64,000 nucleotides of DNA from Lucifuga dentata (GCA_014773175.1 VXCM01001425.1:41001-105000); one strand, 5' to 3'; shown: positions 11,181 to 23,379, counted from the stretch's first letter. Program-made: numbers and translations. The notes: generated by a model from the sequence alone, not told the origin.

Positions 11181-11934
11181 AAGGAGTCACGATTTCTGTC
11201 CTATCACAATAGAACCCACTTTTTTAAAATCAGATATTTTATGCATTTGGCACGTAAAAGAATAATGTGATTTGGAATGACATCAAATGTTGTTAGGGTT
11301 TTCACTGGAGAGGAAGAAAACGAAGAAACTAGTGCACTGCACAGGCCCTATACTGCATGAACATTTGCTGTGATTTAAGATCAGCTGCACTGGCAAAAAG
11401 ACCATCTGAAAAATGAAATCATTAAGTTTGTATCCAGCATCCCATAGCTATCTGTTCTATCGTTAAGATGGACGCTAACTGCATCCATTTAAAATAATTA
11501 AGTCAGATTTATCCAAAGCCATAACGTTCGTGGTTACACTAGAAGGGCTTGCAGATCTTTCCAGGTACAAGCCAACTATGCTGTTCCTCAACCATTAAAA
11601 ACCTCAAGCTCAGCAAAATGAGTAGCACATGCAGCATGAAGGCTTGACACACATGTGTTGCCTTATTAGGGCCCTCAGGAAGACTTTCTCTACCGCACGG
11701 CCCAGCGAGCAGCAGAAAGAAATGTTGCAAACAAAACACGCCATGGCTTGTATTAGACAGAAGGAGGCCACGCAGGTACGAGAGGAGACTATAAGGGATG
11801 AAACCATAACTCGTTCGTTCTTGTGAAAAAGCAAATAAAGCGGACTGCGGGTTGTTTTCTTTATAACATTTACCTGCATGCATTCGAGGTGAGCTTGGAG
11901 ACGAAAAGATCCACGGCCGTGACATTGGTGTCAA
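11181..11934. other. Intergenic spacer, hoxa10-hoxa11
   Basis: Non-coding. Overlapping short open frames on both strands at 11539-11934 show no family signature or splice context and are treated as chance. No repeats of note. Confidence 0.5.
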
Positions 11935-11950
11935 TAGCGCCGCCCGGTGG
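11935..11950 (-). promoter_or_regulatory. CTCF-like motif between hoxa10 and hoxa11
   Basis: TAGCGCCGCCCGGTGG resembles the reverse complement of the CTCF consensus (TAGCGCCCCCTGGTGG), differing at about two positions, so the motif points left. Mammalian HoxA also has CTCF sites between posterior genes (established). Occupancy here is inferred. Confidence 0.5.
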
Positions 11951-12186
11951 TAGAGGAAACGCTAATCCTGAGTCCAGCCATTGTCACTAAACTGATTCGA
12001 GGTGGATAAACCAAGCAAGAGGAAAAAGCCTCTCATATGAAGTCGGTGCAGCCAACAAGCACAGGCTTTCCCTATCCGTCCTCTCCCTGTCGTTGCTCTC
12101 GCCTCCTTGGTAACACAGTTAATAACCTTGGGTCTCAGACGGTTTATTGCACTGCACTCCAATTGTACAAATGCTCCAGACTCTCA

Positions 12187-12395
12187 GACAGCTTTTATGG
12201 CCGCGTTGCTGCGGCAACGGGGAGGATGTCCCGTAATTAGGGACGGAATTCCAGCGCGCAGTAAAGGATGCGCAAGGCAAGGCCGAACTATGGCAGAGAG
12301 AGGCAACCATAAACTTCAGCCTCTCTCCCCGCGTTTATGGCCCTTTTGACTGTCATATATGAACGCCAATGCGCTGCGGCTAGCTCCCATAAACA
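12187..12395. promoter_or_regulatory. Cluster of posterior Hox/Cdx sites with X-box
   Basis: Four CCATAAA/TTTATGG motifs fall within about 200 bp: 12193-12200, 12307-12314, 12334-12340 and 12387-12393. This sequence suits Cdx and AbdB-class (Hox9-13) homeodomains. The same block holds GTTGCTGCGGCAAC (12205-12218), an RFX X-box-like inverted repeat, and GTCCCGTAATTAGGGAC (12228-12244), where GTCCC/GGGAC arms flank a TAATTA homeodomain core. It is GC-rich compared with its surroundings. It may be an enhancer for hoxa10 or hoxa11. Confidence 0.45.
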
Positions 12396-12490
12396 CAGTG
12401 ATAACAACAGCAAATATGGCGACCCTCGCCAAAGGAGAAGGCTGTTGCAGCAGTGTTTCCAAACCCAATCAGTGAAATGACTGTTTGCAC

Positions 12491-12524
12491 AGAGAGAGAG
12501 AGAGAGAGAGANGGGGGGGGGGGG
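12491..12524. repeat. (AG)n followed by poly-G, with N
   Basis: About 10 AG units, an N at 12512 and a run of 12 G residues. Unresolved low-complexity junction. Confidence 0.9.
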
Positions 12525-14269
12525 ATTGAAATGCTGAATGTTTGGTGACAGTAACTGCTAAAGACAGTGTAAGTAAAGTAAATAAAGCAAAAAGTATACA
12601 AACGGGTTTACTACACAGAGTTTCACAACCTACAATGCAAGTTTTGTAAAAATAAATAAATAAATAAATAAATGCCTATATTACTCAAAATACTGTCAAA
12701 TGTGCTTTAAAATGAACCATGACTAAAGCAACGCAAATTAAATCTATAGAACAATTACCAGTGTGAATATATATATGACTGAATATTTGGACACCGTTTT
12801 ATTGAGATATTATTTTATTATCTTATATTGCGAAATTTCGAAAAAAAAAAAAAAAAAAANAAAAAAAAAAAAAAAAAAGTATATATTATTTTCATAAGGC
12901 GGTGAGTTCATCTTTTAAGTTGGGAGCTTTATTATTTCCATATTAGCCCTACTATCTGTTGCACTCCATTGTTTTTAAGTGTTTTCTATATTCTAATGCA
13001 CCAGACTGTGATAATTCTGCTGTAAAAATATATGTAATGTGTCGTTCTTGCATGTGTAAAATGTGGCTCCTGTGCGTAATTTCATTCACGAGTCGTATTA
13101 CAGGCTTACATCTTTAAAGCCATGCATGTGAGAATACATAACAACAATCAAGCACAAATGTGTTTTTTTCCAATGATCTTTTCATTACTTTTTATTGGGA
13201 AATATAGTATAATACATAATAGTTTGGGCATACCAGGCAATTGATTTAATGCGATGACCCTGACCAGCCTTGCCCTGACAGCAAACTTGAAAATGTAGGC
13301 TTTATCTTGTTTGAACTGCAAGTACCAAAAGGTCAAGAATCATGTGAAAAATATTCTGTCTGTGGATCAATATCAGACCGAATAGGTCCACTGCATATAC
13401 CTGTGTGAGTGTGTTGGGCCTGTACCTCAGTGCAACTCAACACGGCTCCAGTAGACAAGCTTATCTCTGGTTTGGCCTGCATTATCAATACTCGACTGAT
13501 AGTCTTCAAAAATCAAAACTACAACATGGATTGGGTATTAGAAAATAACGTAAATATAAATACTTAGCCCTCATTCTGTATGCTGCAGGAAAGACAACAA
13601 AAGCAGGATTTGAGGTCAGCCCAAACTGATCACGGAATCCCAATAGCCGCCTATATAAATTGACATTTGGCTTGGTTTGCCGTGGCATTAAATGAAATAG
13701 TAAACGAGTGGCTACAAAATAAATAAGCACACAAAACAAAAACACATTACATTCTCATCCGTTCGGACTTATGATTTGGTCACACCAAAGTTGTTCTAGT
13801 TTCAATTATTCATGTCACATACTCGCCATCTTCAATCCACCATGTTAACACTTTTCTGATTTAAAAACAGAAAACAAGTAAATAAATCTTTTGATTACAA
13901 AATACCATGAGCCAGTCAAATGGTGACTTAATTCTGTCCGCGTGAGAAGAAAATGATCAAGGCGCCTGTGAGTCACAATAATATTAACATAGGCCTTCAC
14001 AAACAGTCTTTTCGAAGACAAAATACGTTTCTACATTTTCCAAACAGTCTGAAGAGCAAAATTAAATTCATGCTCATTCTTTTGGTGATTGGGATCACAT
14101 GGTACTGATGTCCTCGAACTTGAAATTAACCATTGAACACTGATGTTGCTGCTGTTGCGGCAACTGTAGAACACAATGTTCAGTGGAAAGTCACAGGCAG
14201 TGGGGCAGTCTGTAAACGCAGTCAGGCCACAGAAGAGGACTGTGGAGCTCTGATGGTGCTATTTGACCC
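12525..14269. other. hoxa11 downstream region and 3' UTR
   Basis: Non-coding sequence containing a TAAA repeat near 12650-12673, a poly-A tract with N at 12841-12878, and likely hoxa11 3' UTR. TTTATT at 13191-13196 is AATAAA on the gene strand, about 1.07 kb past the stop, a plausible polyadenylation signal. Confidence 0.5.
12841..12878. repeat. Poly-A tract with N
   Basis: About 37 A residues with an N at 12860; unresolved length. Confidence 0.9.
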
Positions 14270-15961
14270 CTAAAGCAGAGGATTAGACGTATAATATTGT
14301 AATCTGTCTCTGTTCAGTTTCTTCTCTTTCATCCGACGGTTCTGAAACCAAATCTTCACTTGTCGATCGGTGAGGTTGAGCATCCGAGAGAGTTGTAGGC
14401 GCTTCTCCTTGTTAATGTACACACTGAAAAAGAATTCTCTTTCAAGTTCTCTAATCTGATATTTGGAATAAGGACATCTTTTTTTGCGGGTTCTCGGTCC
14501 ATCTAGAGGGGGGAAAAGAGGAAAGCATACCGGTCATAGAAAATATAAACAGTTCAAATTACCCATGACTATGTCACAAAAAAGACTGAGCTTGAATATT
14601 ACCCGAATCACGCATGGGCGAACTTCATCTATACGAACCGTCAAAAAGTTATTTCCCATTTCAACATTTCTTGTATCATATGTGATATTATATTTCACCG
14701 GAAAGATTACCAAGACAGTCGCTGATCATTTGCTAGAAAATACACTTGGGCTTTGACCTTTTCCAGCAGGGGAAAACAACAAACTCAAATTCAAATGTAA
14801 TATCCACGGTATGCTCGAGATGTTGTATTATATACACACTCAGTATGCTCATATATAATGCATAAAAGGAAACTCTACAGGAGACAACATATTCCACATT
14901 AGCCTTAACACAAGAGCTCATACGTGCTACAGCTTAAACTGGAGACACCACCCTCATTACATGCAAGTGCTCTTGTAACGCAAAGAAAGCGTGAAACTAG
15001 CCCGTTTACAAAAGATGGAATAAACCTGGACTGCGTGAATTCACACGTATTACTTAGTGATTTTTGGAACATAGATGAGTGTTACAGAAAAATCACTGGC
15101 CTAATGTCTTTCACTGCCAATTTCAATTCCAAACACGTGATCCTGCAGTTTATAACAAAGTTTTGTTGGGGGGTGGGGGGTCTACAGGCCCTCTATAAAC
15201 CTTATATGCTTATAAAACAGCATATAAAAATTTTAACAGCAGCGCGCTAGATTGCAAACTTTCTCTCATAACCAAGGCGCTGACTTATACGTACTGCTGT
15301 TGCTGGATTTCTCCTCATTGTTGCCGGAAGATAATTCCGGGCTGCTCGTCTCATCCCGTGGCTCCTTAGTCTCAGTGTCCCGGCATGACTGCGCGTCCTC
15401 CGGCGCAGAGCTCGACTGCTTGGTCGCTGTTTTTTCCCCTGAGTAGCCATTTGTGGAAGAGCTCTCCGACGAATTGCCGTATGCAGTCTCATAAAACTGG
15501 TCAAAGGCTTGCGGCAGCACACCGTTCCTGCCCACGTTTCCGTAGAAATTGGACGCAGCGGAACCACCGCTTGTGTGATGGTGGTGGTGGTGGTGGTGAT
15601 AAGCGGCGGCAGCGGCTGCGGGACTGTTTTTACCAAACATGTCCCCTACGACGGCAGTCTGCGCGGACAGACATTCCCGGTGCACCATGTCCTCCGCGTT
15701 GGGGTAGCACTGGGGCAAGTTCCCCCGGTGCGGCCATTTACCGGACGCGTCAATGGCGGCATAGTCCCTGAACGTCACCTCTCTGACGGGCTGGACCTGC
15801 GGCAGGTTAGAGGAGTAGGAGTATGTCATGGGGCGGGTGGACGGGGTCTGGGATAAAAACGAGGGAAGACCGGAGAAATCAGCCCCCGCCGACACATAAT
15901 AAGTGCAACTGGGCAAATACATGTTCGATCCGACGGGGACCCTTTCGTCAAAATCCATCAT
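14270..15961 (-). CDS. hoxa11: Homeobox protein Hox-A11, two exons
   Basis: Posterior AbdB-class transcription factor (fin/limb zeugopod-level and urogenital patterning in vertebrates). Exon 1 is 15961-15295 (222 codons plus 1 nt, donor GTACGT) and exon 2 is 14502-14270 (acceptor CTCTAG, stop TAG). The phase-1 join gives 299 aa. The N-terminus [38 protein letters not shown] and [13 protein letters not shown] are Hox-A11 signatures. Two adjacent ATGs (15961 and 15958) could serve as start. A six-Ala run and an eight-His run sit at about residues 114-128. The homeodomain (about 227-286) contains [42 protein letters not shown] and [11 protein letters not shown], ending ...YYTSNPLL. The intron spans 15294-14503. 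Confidence 0.96.
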
Positions 15962-16132
15962 CGTAGTTCACCCTGGACTAAGTCTATGTTGGGGATTGAT
16001 TCGCCTATAACCGCCCTGAACATGGCTCTGAAGCGCCGTGGCTCTTGCCTCTTTGAAGCAGGTTCGCTAAGCAGAAATTTGGAGACGTAAGCTGACGTGG
16101 AGAGCCATCTCCATCCACTCCACGGAGGAGGA

Positions 16133-16144
16133 GGTCACGTGACC
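16133..16144. promoter_or_regulatory. Perfect palindromic E-box in hoxa11 promoter
   Basis: GGTCACGTGACC, a 12-bp perfect palindrome centred on CACGTG, lies about 172 bp upstream of the hoxa11 start. It suits bHLH-ZIP factors of the USF/TFE/MITF type. Matching TCACGTG cores lie upstream of hoxa9 and hoxa13. Confidence 0.45.
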
Positions 16145-18582
16145 ACGCAGCAGAAATTGACAGATTTTCGGGGAGTGTGTATAAGTGCGTGCGTGCGAGT
16201 GTGTACATATGTTTCTGTGTGTGTCTGTGTAAGGTATGAGTGCTGCGTGTCCTAAAGCTTAACATTGGTGGTTTATCGCCATGTTGGTCTAAAAATGAAT
16301 TCCTTAACACGCAGAGAAGTTAGAGGAAGACAAAAATAATTGCTTGCTGTTTGCTTAAAGGGAGACTCATGTTGCATTTCAATCGAAGCTTTAGATAAAT
16401 ATCAATATCAATTTCCCAGATGCTCCATGCGCCTTCATTCTCACTCTGTTCTAGAAATTGTTTTTGCGTATTTTAAGCTTTACTGCATTCCATTTTGGTT
16501 TAACGATGAAAAGGACTGCAGGAAAATTAAACAGTCTGCAGAGTCTGACCTCACCAGACAATAATACTAACTAAACCAGAATTACTTTGTGTGGGTAACG
16601 TATACCTGAATTGCAGGAAGAAGCCAGCTTATCTTGAAAGCCTGTTTTTAGAAATGACTAGTCATCATCACTTGATGGTTTACAACACAGCATTTGGCTC
16701 AGTGGGCATTTGGTTATCAGGGTCATGTTCAAAGTAGCGGCTAATGTTTGAACTGACTACAGTCATAATTAGGAACCAGCATGACAAAGAATAAAATGAA
16801 AATTTCAGAAAAAAGACAATATATTGCCTCACAATTTTAGATTGAACTTATTTGTAATTTAAGGTACCNCCCCCCCGGCTTGTAACTATAGGTTTAATGT
16901 GTTTAGACGTTAAAATAATATTTTAAAAATATAATATTAAATTACATTTATTAGACACTGAAAGAAAAAAAGAGGAATCCGCAGATTCTTTCCAGAAAAA
17001 AACCGGAATAGCTAATGGAGGTGTGTAGCTGTGTAGCTTATTCAATAAAACAGTTACAGGTCTACTTCACTGGTCTGATGTTACTAGCTCTTTAAAATAA
17101 TAAACTTCTTCATTTTTACATGATACTTGTCTTACTACTTACTGCTCTGTTTTTGCTTTAAGTTGCCATTAAAGTTTGACTGCACATTCAAGCCCGTTCC
17201 GTTTTTACGCACGGCCATTTCTTTGCGTTTTGGTGTAAATGTTTATTTAAACTGCAGTGGGACACGTTTCAAATATTTACTGGACACTTTTATGTTTTTG
17301 ATGTATTGTAATTTCCATCAACTCCCTTTTTTCAGTCCTTGATATTATCATGAGTATCAAAGAGGAAAATATTATATCTGAAGGAATAACGCTGAATAGT
17401 TTTTTAAATGATTTTTTTCAGTCATGCCTCGACATATACAAGTACAGTTTCGTCAGAAATACATTGTAAAATTTGTAACATGTAAATATTCATAATGAAT
17501 TGTCATTATTATAAAATAGTTAATGGATTAAGGTTTCCATCGAAATAAAGTGAATTAAAGATGAAGTGTAAAGGCAGATTCCTCTGACTTTTTATGAAAT
17601 AACTTTCACATGGAGGACTTTTCTTGTATGAGTAAGTGAACATGTTGTACTGGACATTCTGTGGTTCTGTGCTGAGGCCACCGTGGAGCTTGTTTTGGAG
17701 AAGCTGCAACCTGACTCTAATGTGCTGTGAATGAGAGACCTGAGCTCGGATTAGGACCGCCGAAGCTGCCCAGGCCCCACAGCCTGTACAAACAAGGATA
17801 CAAAGGTCTAGTGATGGCCTGTGTGTAACACAACCTTAAACTATCTCATAAGACGCTACACTTCACGTCCTGTAACTGTATGAAAACAGGCAAAATGGTG
17901 CAATATGCGCTATTTGCGGTATTCCCCACACAGGCCATTTTATTTGGATAAATTGTAGGCGCACAAACAACTCCAATATCTTTGCGACCACACGCTCCGC
18001 CTCTCAGTCAATGCAGACAAATTCTACGACTTGAGCTGAAGCTTTTAAGCTGTAATTGAGGACAGGATGCCCAGGAAAACCAAAGCCAGCACAGCACCAG
18101 ACCTGCGTTTTTATAGCTCCTATAGTATTCTGCTGCGTTTTTTTTTTCTCTCCGGCCAGACAGACACCACAAAACTGCCCAAGCGTGAGAGAAGTCGCCA
18201 CCTACACGGACTCAAAGTCACCAGCTGAGGACTTTCCTCCACTTAGACAATGTACATTTTTGGCAAAACTAAGGTAAGATTTCTATTTTCACTTTTATGG
18301 TATGTTAATATATATAACAAATTACTTTACAAAGAAATACTGGATGTTTGATTGAACTGAAATAATTATGTACAAATAGAGGTAAACGTTAAAGGCGCAA
18401 TAACCAATTTATAGTTAAACCGAGACTGTATCCAATGAAAAACTTGTGATGATTCTCTAAATATCCTTGACGTCTGGTTTTGCAGAGTCCGGCGCTGCGT
18501 AAAAGCTTTCAAAGCCAAAGCTTTGTCTGAACGGTCGACTTCAAGTTCGGGGGAGGGAGAGGGACTTTCACAGATAGGCAAA
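16145..18582. other. hoxa11 upstream interval
   Basis: AT-rich non-coding sequence with a short C run and N near 16869. No coding exon recognised; open frames are short and featureless. Confidence 0.5.
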
Positions 18583-18595
18583 CGCCATCTAGGCC
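18583..18595 (-). promoter_or_regulatory. CTCF-like motif (minus orientation), hoxa11-hoxa13
   Basis: CGCCATCTAGGCC reads GGCCTAGATGGCG on the minus strand and shares the CTAGATGGCG core of the CTCF consensus. The upstream CCA half differs, so this is weaker than the motifs at 11935 and 24622. Confidence 0.35.
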
Positions 18596-18966
18596 CTCTG
18601 TGCCCCGGATGAAGTTCCAGTGATTGCTTTTGAATTTACACAGGCTTTAGGTTACATGATTGATCGATAATGTGAGCCTGTAACTTTAGGCTCCACGCAG
18701 GAAACTCAAATGAACTTCACCTTCAGTGTAACAGTGTGTATAGATGTAATGACAGTGCTGGTGCTGCTTTGGGTTTTGTTTAGTAGAAAACCGTTAATAC
18801 TGACTCAAGACGTGTCTTTGCAGGACTATTATGATGATGAACAAATCAAATTCTACATGTGCATTTTAAGCAAATTATACTTTTCTACAAATTCTGAGAA
18901 AAGGAAAAGTAATGGCTGAAAGTGGTCACGTGATTGAAGGATATTTGACAGACAGGATAACAGTAT

Positions 18967-18982
18967 TCTCTCTCTCTCTCAC

Positions 18983-19020
<38 letters not shown>

Positions 19021-19021
19021 A
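18967..19021. repeat. Compound (TC)n(AC)n(GC)n(AC)n microsatellite
   Basis: TC repeat followed by AC, eight bases of GC alternation (18991-18998) and more AC. From about 18980 it is about 40 bp of strict purine-pyrimidine alternation, a Z-DNA-prone sequence. Confidence 0.95.
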
Positions 19022-20053
19022 TTTAAACAATGTAATGAATTAAATTATAAGAATACAATGTTTTATTTCAAAATAAGAGTAGTTCTCTAATTTGAAAAGG
19101 GAAGTGGTTTTCTCAGAAAATGAATGCGACATGCAGATAACCCAACCCGTGAGCAATAAAAGCTTGTTAGACAACAAGTAAACAATTAAGTGTAGGGAGG
19201 TTCTAAAAATACAGTTTAACGCCACGTCAGGTAGGCCTAAAGGCTGTAAAGGAGGATAAATAGGCGCATTCAGTATCCCGCAATTAAGGAAACCTCCTGT
19301 AGCTTAATTCTTTAAGTAAGATAAAAAGCCCAGAGCTTTAGTCCACGCTCGTTTTTCATTTTAGGGTAGAAAAAAGGGCCACCACTCCAGGCATCTATTC
19401 TTAATGTATAATTAGATTTCCAAACCGGACACTTAAGTGCATATCCAGGATATTTGGCTATACTATAAATGCATTAAAAGACCATGAAAGATAAATTTCA
19501 CATGGTTTGCGATGCGCGCAGGGCTAATGGTAGCACAACCAATAAGAAGCGGTGCATTAATAAATGTAAAATGTCCAGGCGTCAATCAGCGCACTAGATT
19601 CAGGCGTTCTTTTGTGTAATTTCACTTTTGAAAGGGGGGAAAAAAAGTGACGTATTTGAACTTGAATGGCACATGGTCTTGGCTGGTGGGTCTTCGGTAG
19701 TTATGTTGTTGGCTACACAAGTCTGGAGGAGGAGATTATAAACCCTTCATCTTGAAAAATGAAACAAGTTCATTTAGATGCGCACAAATTAGTAAACAGG
19801 AATATATTAATAAACATGAACATGTTTCAGTGGACAACTGTTGATTTATCCACAGGTGACAGAAATGTGTACGGACAGAGATTGTGAAGATAGAGGGGCC
19901 AGAGGCGGACCACACAGGAACCAGAGAAAATGACCAACTCCACGGTCAACGGGAGCAGCTCTGACAAAGCATGGATAAAATAAAAATACTGGATTGCAGA
20001 ATGTAAACTCTGAAACAAGGTGTTAGACAACAAGATGGCTAAACAGGCTGGGA

Positions 20054-20085
<32 letters not shown>

Positions 20086-22139
20086 ATATTCTGGTTTTCA
20101 ATTTAATTAAAAATGGAAACTTCACTATAAAACAGATATCGGGTAAGAAAACCCATGTTTGCGCTATTGATGGCTTAAATAGGACGTAGGGAAAAAACCC
20201 GCATACAAACACATACAAAGCAATATAAATCCTCTATCCACTTGTATCCCAGTATGCCCATATGTCATATTTCAAATATTTTTAAATAAACAGTCGAATT
20301 AAATGACTAAATATCTAAATTTGTTTTATGTTTGGACGCCAATGAAGCTCTGTGAAAAACAATACAAGTTCATCTTTCGTTGATTTCCAACGATGCATAG
20401 CTGAGACCCTGCTTAAAAAAAAAAAAAAAAAAAAATTATAACAATATCATTGTAATCACCCTGTCTAGATGCTGGTTAACACTTGGAGAATGTTAATATC
20501 AGACGATTCGAGAGCTGATAGGATTTTTCATAGCGGGATTTTAAAATAAATTTGATATTGGCTTTAGAATATTCCGGCTTTTTTGTGTGTGTTTAACTAT
20601 TTTATTATAAATCTGATTGAATGGATACCGATGAGGGACCATAACAGCAGCACTATGTCTGTATTCTGATTTAAATCAGGTTTGTTTGTTCGATAAAGGC
20701 AAATTAAATGAAACCAACGCCGATAGCTCATGCATTTAATCTACAGGAGATAAGACTTTAAATTCTGCTTAACAGGTGGAATCAACTAGTGAACTAATTT
20801 CTCAACTGTATTAAATAGCATAATACATATATCTTAATTTATCCAGATCACCGCAACATAGCGCGATTTCACCATTTTTTCGATATTAAAATTAGCTAAT
20901 GAAACAGCGTTGCATGAATTGATGCACACAGTGTATATATTTAGATTAGTTACAGTTAATATCGGCTATATGCTCTTGATTGTACGTCACTATTGGGTCT
21001 CTGCAGTGTTTTTTTAAATAAAAATATCCGTTCACTCACAACTGCTCTTTATTTTATCGTGCGCATATGAGCATTATATAGTTTCCAGAATTTAAATTTT
21101 AGTTTATGATTTTAATCAAGGTGTAATAGGTAAATGAGTTTTGTAAAATGTTCAGGAATATTAGTATTTATGTTTGCGTTTCCACAAAACTCGTGCGATA
21201 AGAACAGGCGTCGAATGATGTTATTCCAGCGGAAAATACAAAAGCAAGCGCCCTTTCTCTGAAGAAATCTAAATACATGTCGCACAACAGCGCAGAGAGT
21301 AATTTGACAGATTTTCAAGCCAAATTTAATGTAAATGAGAAACTCCACAGGGGAACCAGGACAGGAAAAAGACCATCTGAACAAGCCGCAGACTGGAACA
21401 CTTGAGGCCTCTGTGATCTCGGTCAAGTGCTTCTATTTGACCGCTGTCCCGGTCTTGGATCATTTTATGTCGAGTGAAGTCTGTATTACTAGATTATCTT
21501 CCAAATTAATTCTTTGAAGCTTGACCAAAGCCATATTACTGAGGCTACAGGCCTCGCCTCCATTACGCACAGACAGCGAAGGTCAATGTAAAGAGCAATG
21601 CAATGGTCCGTCTGTGTTCTGACAGACAGGCGAAGGACATACCGTGCTGCTCTGGTTATATGGTCTGTTACGCCTATTTTGAAATATGGAAACACGTAAG
21701 ACATATTTTTTATATTTTACAATGGTATTACGTTCATGTGCAAAGATTTGCAATCACTGGATTCCAGATGACGGTAAACGCTAATACAAAAATTAATTTG
21801 ACGGAAACAAACAGCATTTCTGCTGGTTCTATTTAGGAATAACAAATTGTTTCAATTGTTGATGGAACACGAAAAAGAATAACAGTGACAGTCTTTTAAA
21901 ATCTCAGTTATGTAGCGTAGCAAATACGATAATCTTTCCTTCTAAATTTCCTTGTCTTTTGCACTTAAGTTGAATATGAAAGACTCATGGAAATCTAGGT
22001 AGGCTTTTTCTTGAAAAAAAAAAAAAGAAGATATTTCAACCTTTTTTGGTGTGCTAAAATAAACTGTCATTCACTGTGTTGCCTTAGTGTGGCAGTAGAA
22101 CTCAAATATTCCACAAACTCAACACACACCTCAGCCCTG
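19022..22139. other. hoxa11-hoxa13 interval, middle part
   Basis: Non-coding. It holds a GAAA microsatellite (20052-20086) and poly-A near 20415-20436. More complex segments at 19500-19640 and 21180-21440 could be conserved elements. The first contains AACCAATAAG and GTCAATCAGCG; the second contains ACTCGTGCGATAAG and TTTGACAGATTTT. No exon recognised. Confidence 0.45.
20052..20086. repeat. (GAAA)n microsatellite
   Basis: About eight tandem GAAA units. Confidence 0.95.
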
Positions 22140-22560
22140 CCCTCAGCGCTTTTCTGTGGGCTGTCCCATCAAAGACAGCTCATTCGGGACAGGATGAACG
22201 TGGGCGGGATCTCTGTTCTCAAAGCCAAAGAAAGGAGGCGGGTTTAGGACGGTTGTTTTGGTCTTCTACGAGCCAATGAGATGCTGTTCTGCTCCCTTCT
22301 AGCCAATGAGCTGTGACGTTGGTTACTTCACTTCCGCTCGAAAGCTTCAGCTCTTCCGGTCCTCTCGGTGTTTTTGGACCACAAACAATGGAACGAGTAA
22401 CTCATCTCTCCTGTCTTCTATCAGTTTGGTACGCGTGCGCACGGTCCGACGTGCCTACGTCAGTGTATGTGGGAGCATGGCTACGTACACACCGTGCCCG
22501 CGTACGTGCTGTCTCATATTTCTCCTTTGCTTTTCTCTCTCAGCCAGCCGGCCATGTGCA
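22140..22560 (+). promoter_or_regulatory. Housekeeping-style promoter between hoxa11 and hoxa13
   Basis: A CpG-containing block with, in order, GGGCGGGAT and GGAGGCGGG GC-boxes (near 22203 and 22234), two AGCCAATGAG CCAAT boxes (near 22271 and 22300), TGACGTTGG (CRE-like), and two ETS-type CTTCCG motifs (near 22333 and 22354). A CTCTTCCGG pyrimidine-rich stretch and then ACAATGG follow. The order suggests plus-strand transcription starting near 22360-22390. The following frame from the ATG at 22388 is open for about 60 codons but has no recognisable family signature. The product may be a lncRNA or an unrecognised gene; the transcript itself is inference. Confidence 0.45.
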
Positions 22561-22825
22561 CTCAAGACCACCAGCATAAAGACTATTTTAACTGTTCCAA
22601 TGCGCAGTTTATGAATTATATATACACCATAATTATTAATCTGTCTTTTTTTCTATATTTAATGTGTTTGCAGAAGAAATAGATGTTGATTTCTTCTAAA
22701 CAACTATGATTTAAATGACTTAAGACATTGAATATGTTGAACATGAAAACACACAACACACAAAAACTTCAAAAATAAGTGTCTAAACCGAAAATAAAGC
22801 TAAAAGTAACAGGCATAACAGAAAT

Positions 22826-22894
22826 GCTACTACTACTACTACTACTACTAATAATAATAATAATAATAACAATAATAATTCTAATAATAATAAT
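22826..22894. repeat. (ACT)n(AAT)n microsatellite
   Basis: About eight ACT units followed by interrupted AAT/AAC units. Confidence 0.9.
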
Positions 22895-22900
22895 CACATC

Positions 22901-22931
22901 TGCTTCATATGTTATTCCAACATATGAAGCA
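22901..22931. repeat. Perfect inverted repeat, 13-bp arms
   Basis: TGCTTCATATGTT, the loop ATTCC, then AACATATGAAGCA. It forms a perfect 13-bp stem with a 5-nt loop. No T-run follows, and no transcript is evident. Confidence 0.85.
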
Positions 22932-23379
22932 AAAGGAATTGGCCTGCATTATATATACTATAATGTTTTTCATAATATTTAGATTAAATTTGATCACTTT
23001 CCAATTTAAGTAACATTCAGGCCCTGGAATTTATTATTTTTTTTTAATTGACATTAATGACATACGAGCTATTATAGAGTCGAGAAAGTGGGTTATCAGT
23101 GATGACGTGACGAGCAAAGTTTTTATTTTTAAATTTACGTCTGCGAATGATTTTTCTCCTGCAAAAAGTAAAACTAAGTTTGCCATATGAATTTTAAAAC
23201 AGCCACCAATGCTGTAGTTGAATTCCTAAAACGAATTTATTAATGTATGAAATAGGCGGAAAAAGTTAGAGCACAAAATAAAAGGCAATCTAACGGGTGA
23301 GAAAACCAATCAGATGAGCTGTGAGTAAGGAAGGTGGAATTTGTTCATGCCGGATATTTTAGCTGCTAGTCAGTCTGAC

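Noticed and set aside
11539..11934. 131-codon minus-strand frame between hoxa10 and hoxa11
   Set aside because: No recognisable motif, no splice or promoter context, and overlapping frames on both strands are equally open.
15247..15856. Long alternative frames across hoxa11 exon 1
   Set aside because: Shadow frames of the real exon; the family sequence lies in one frame only.
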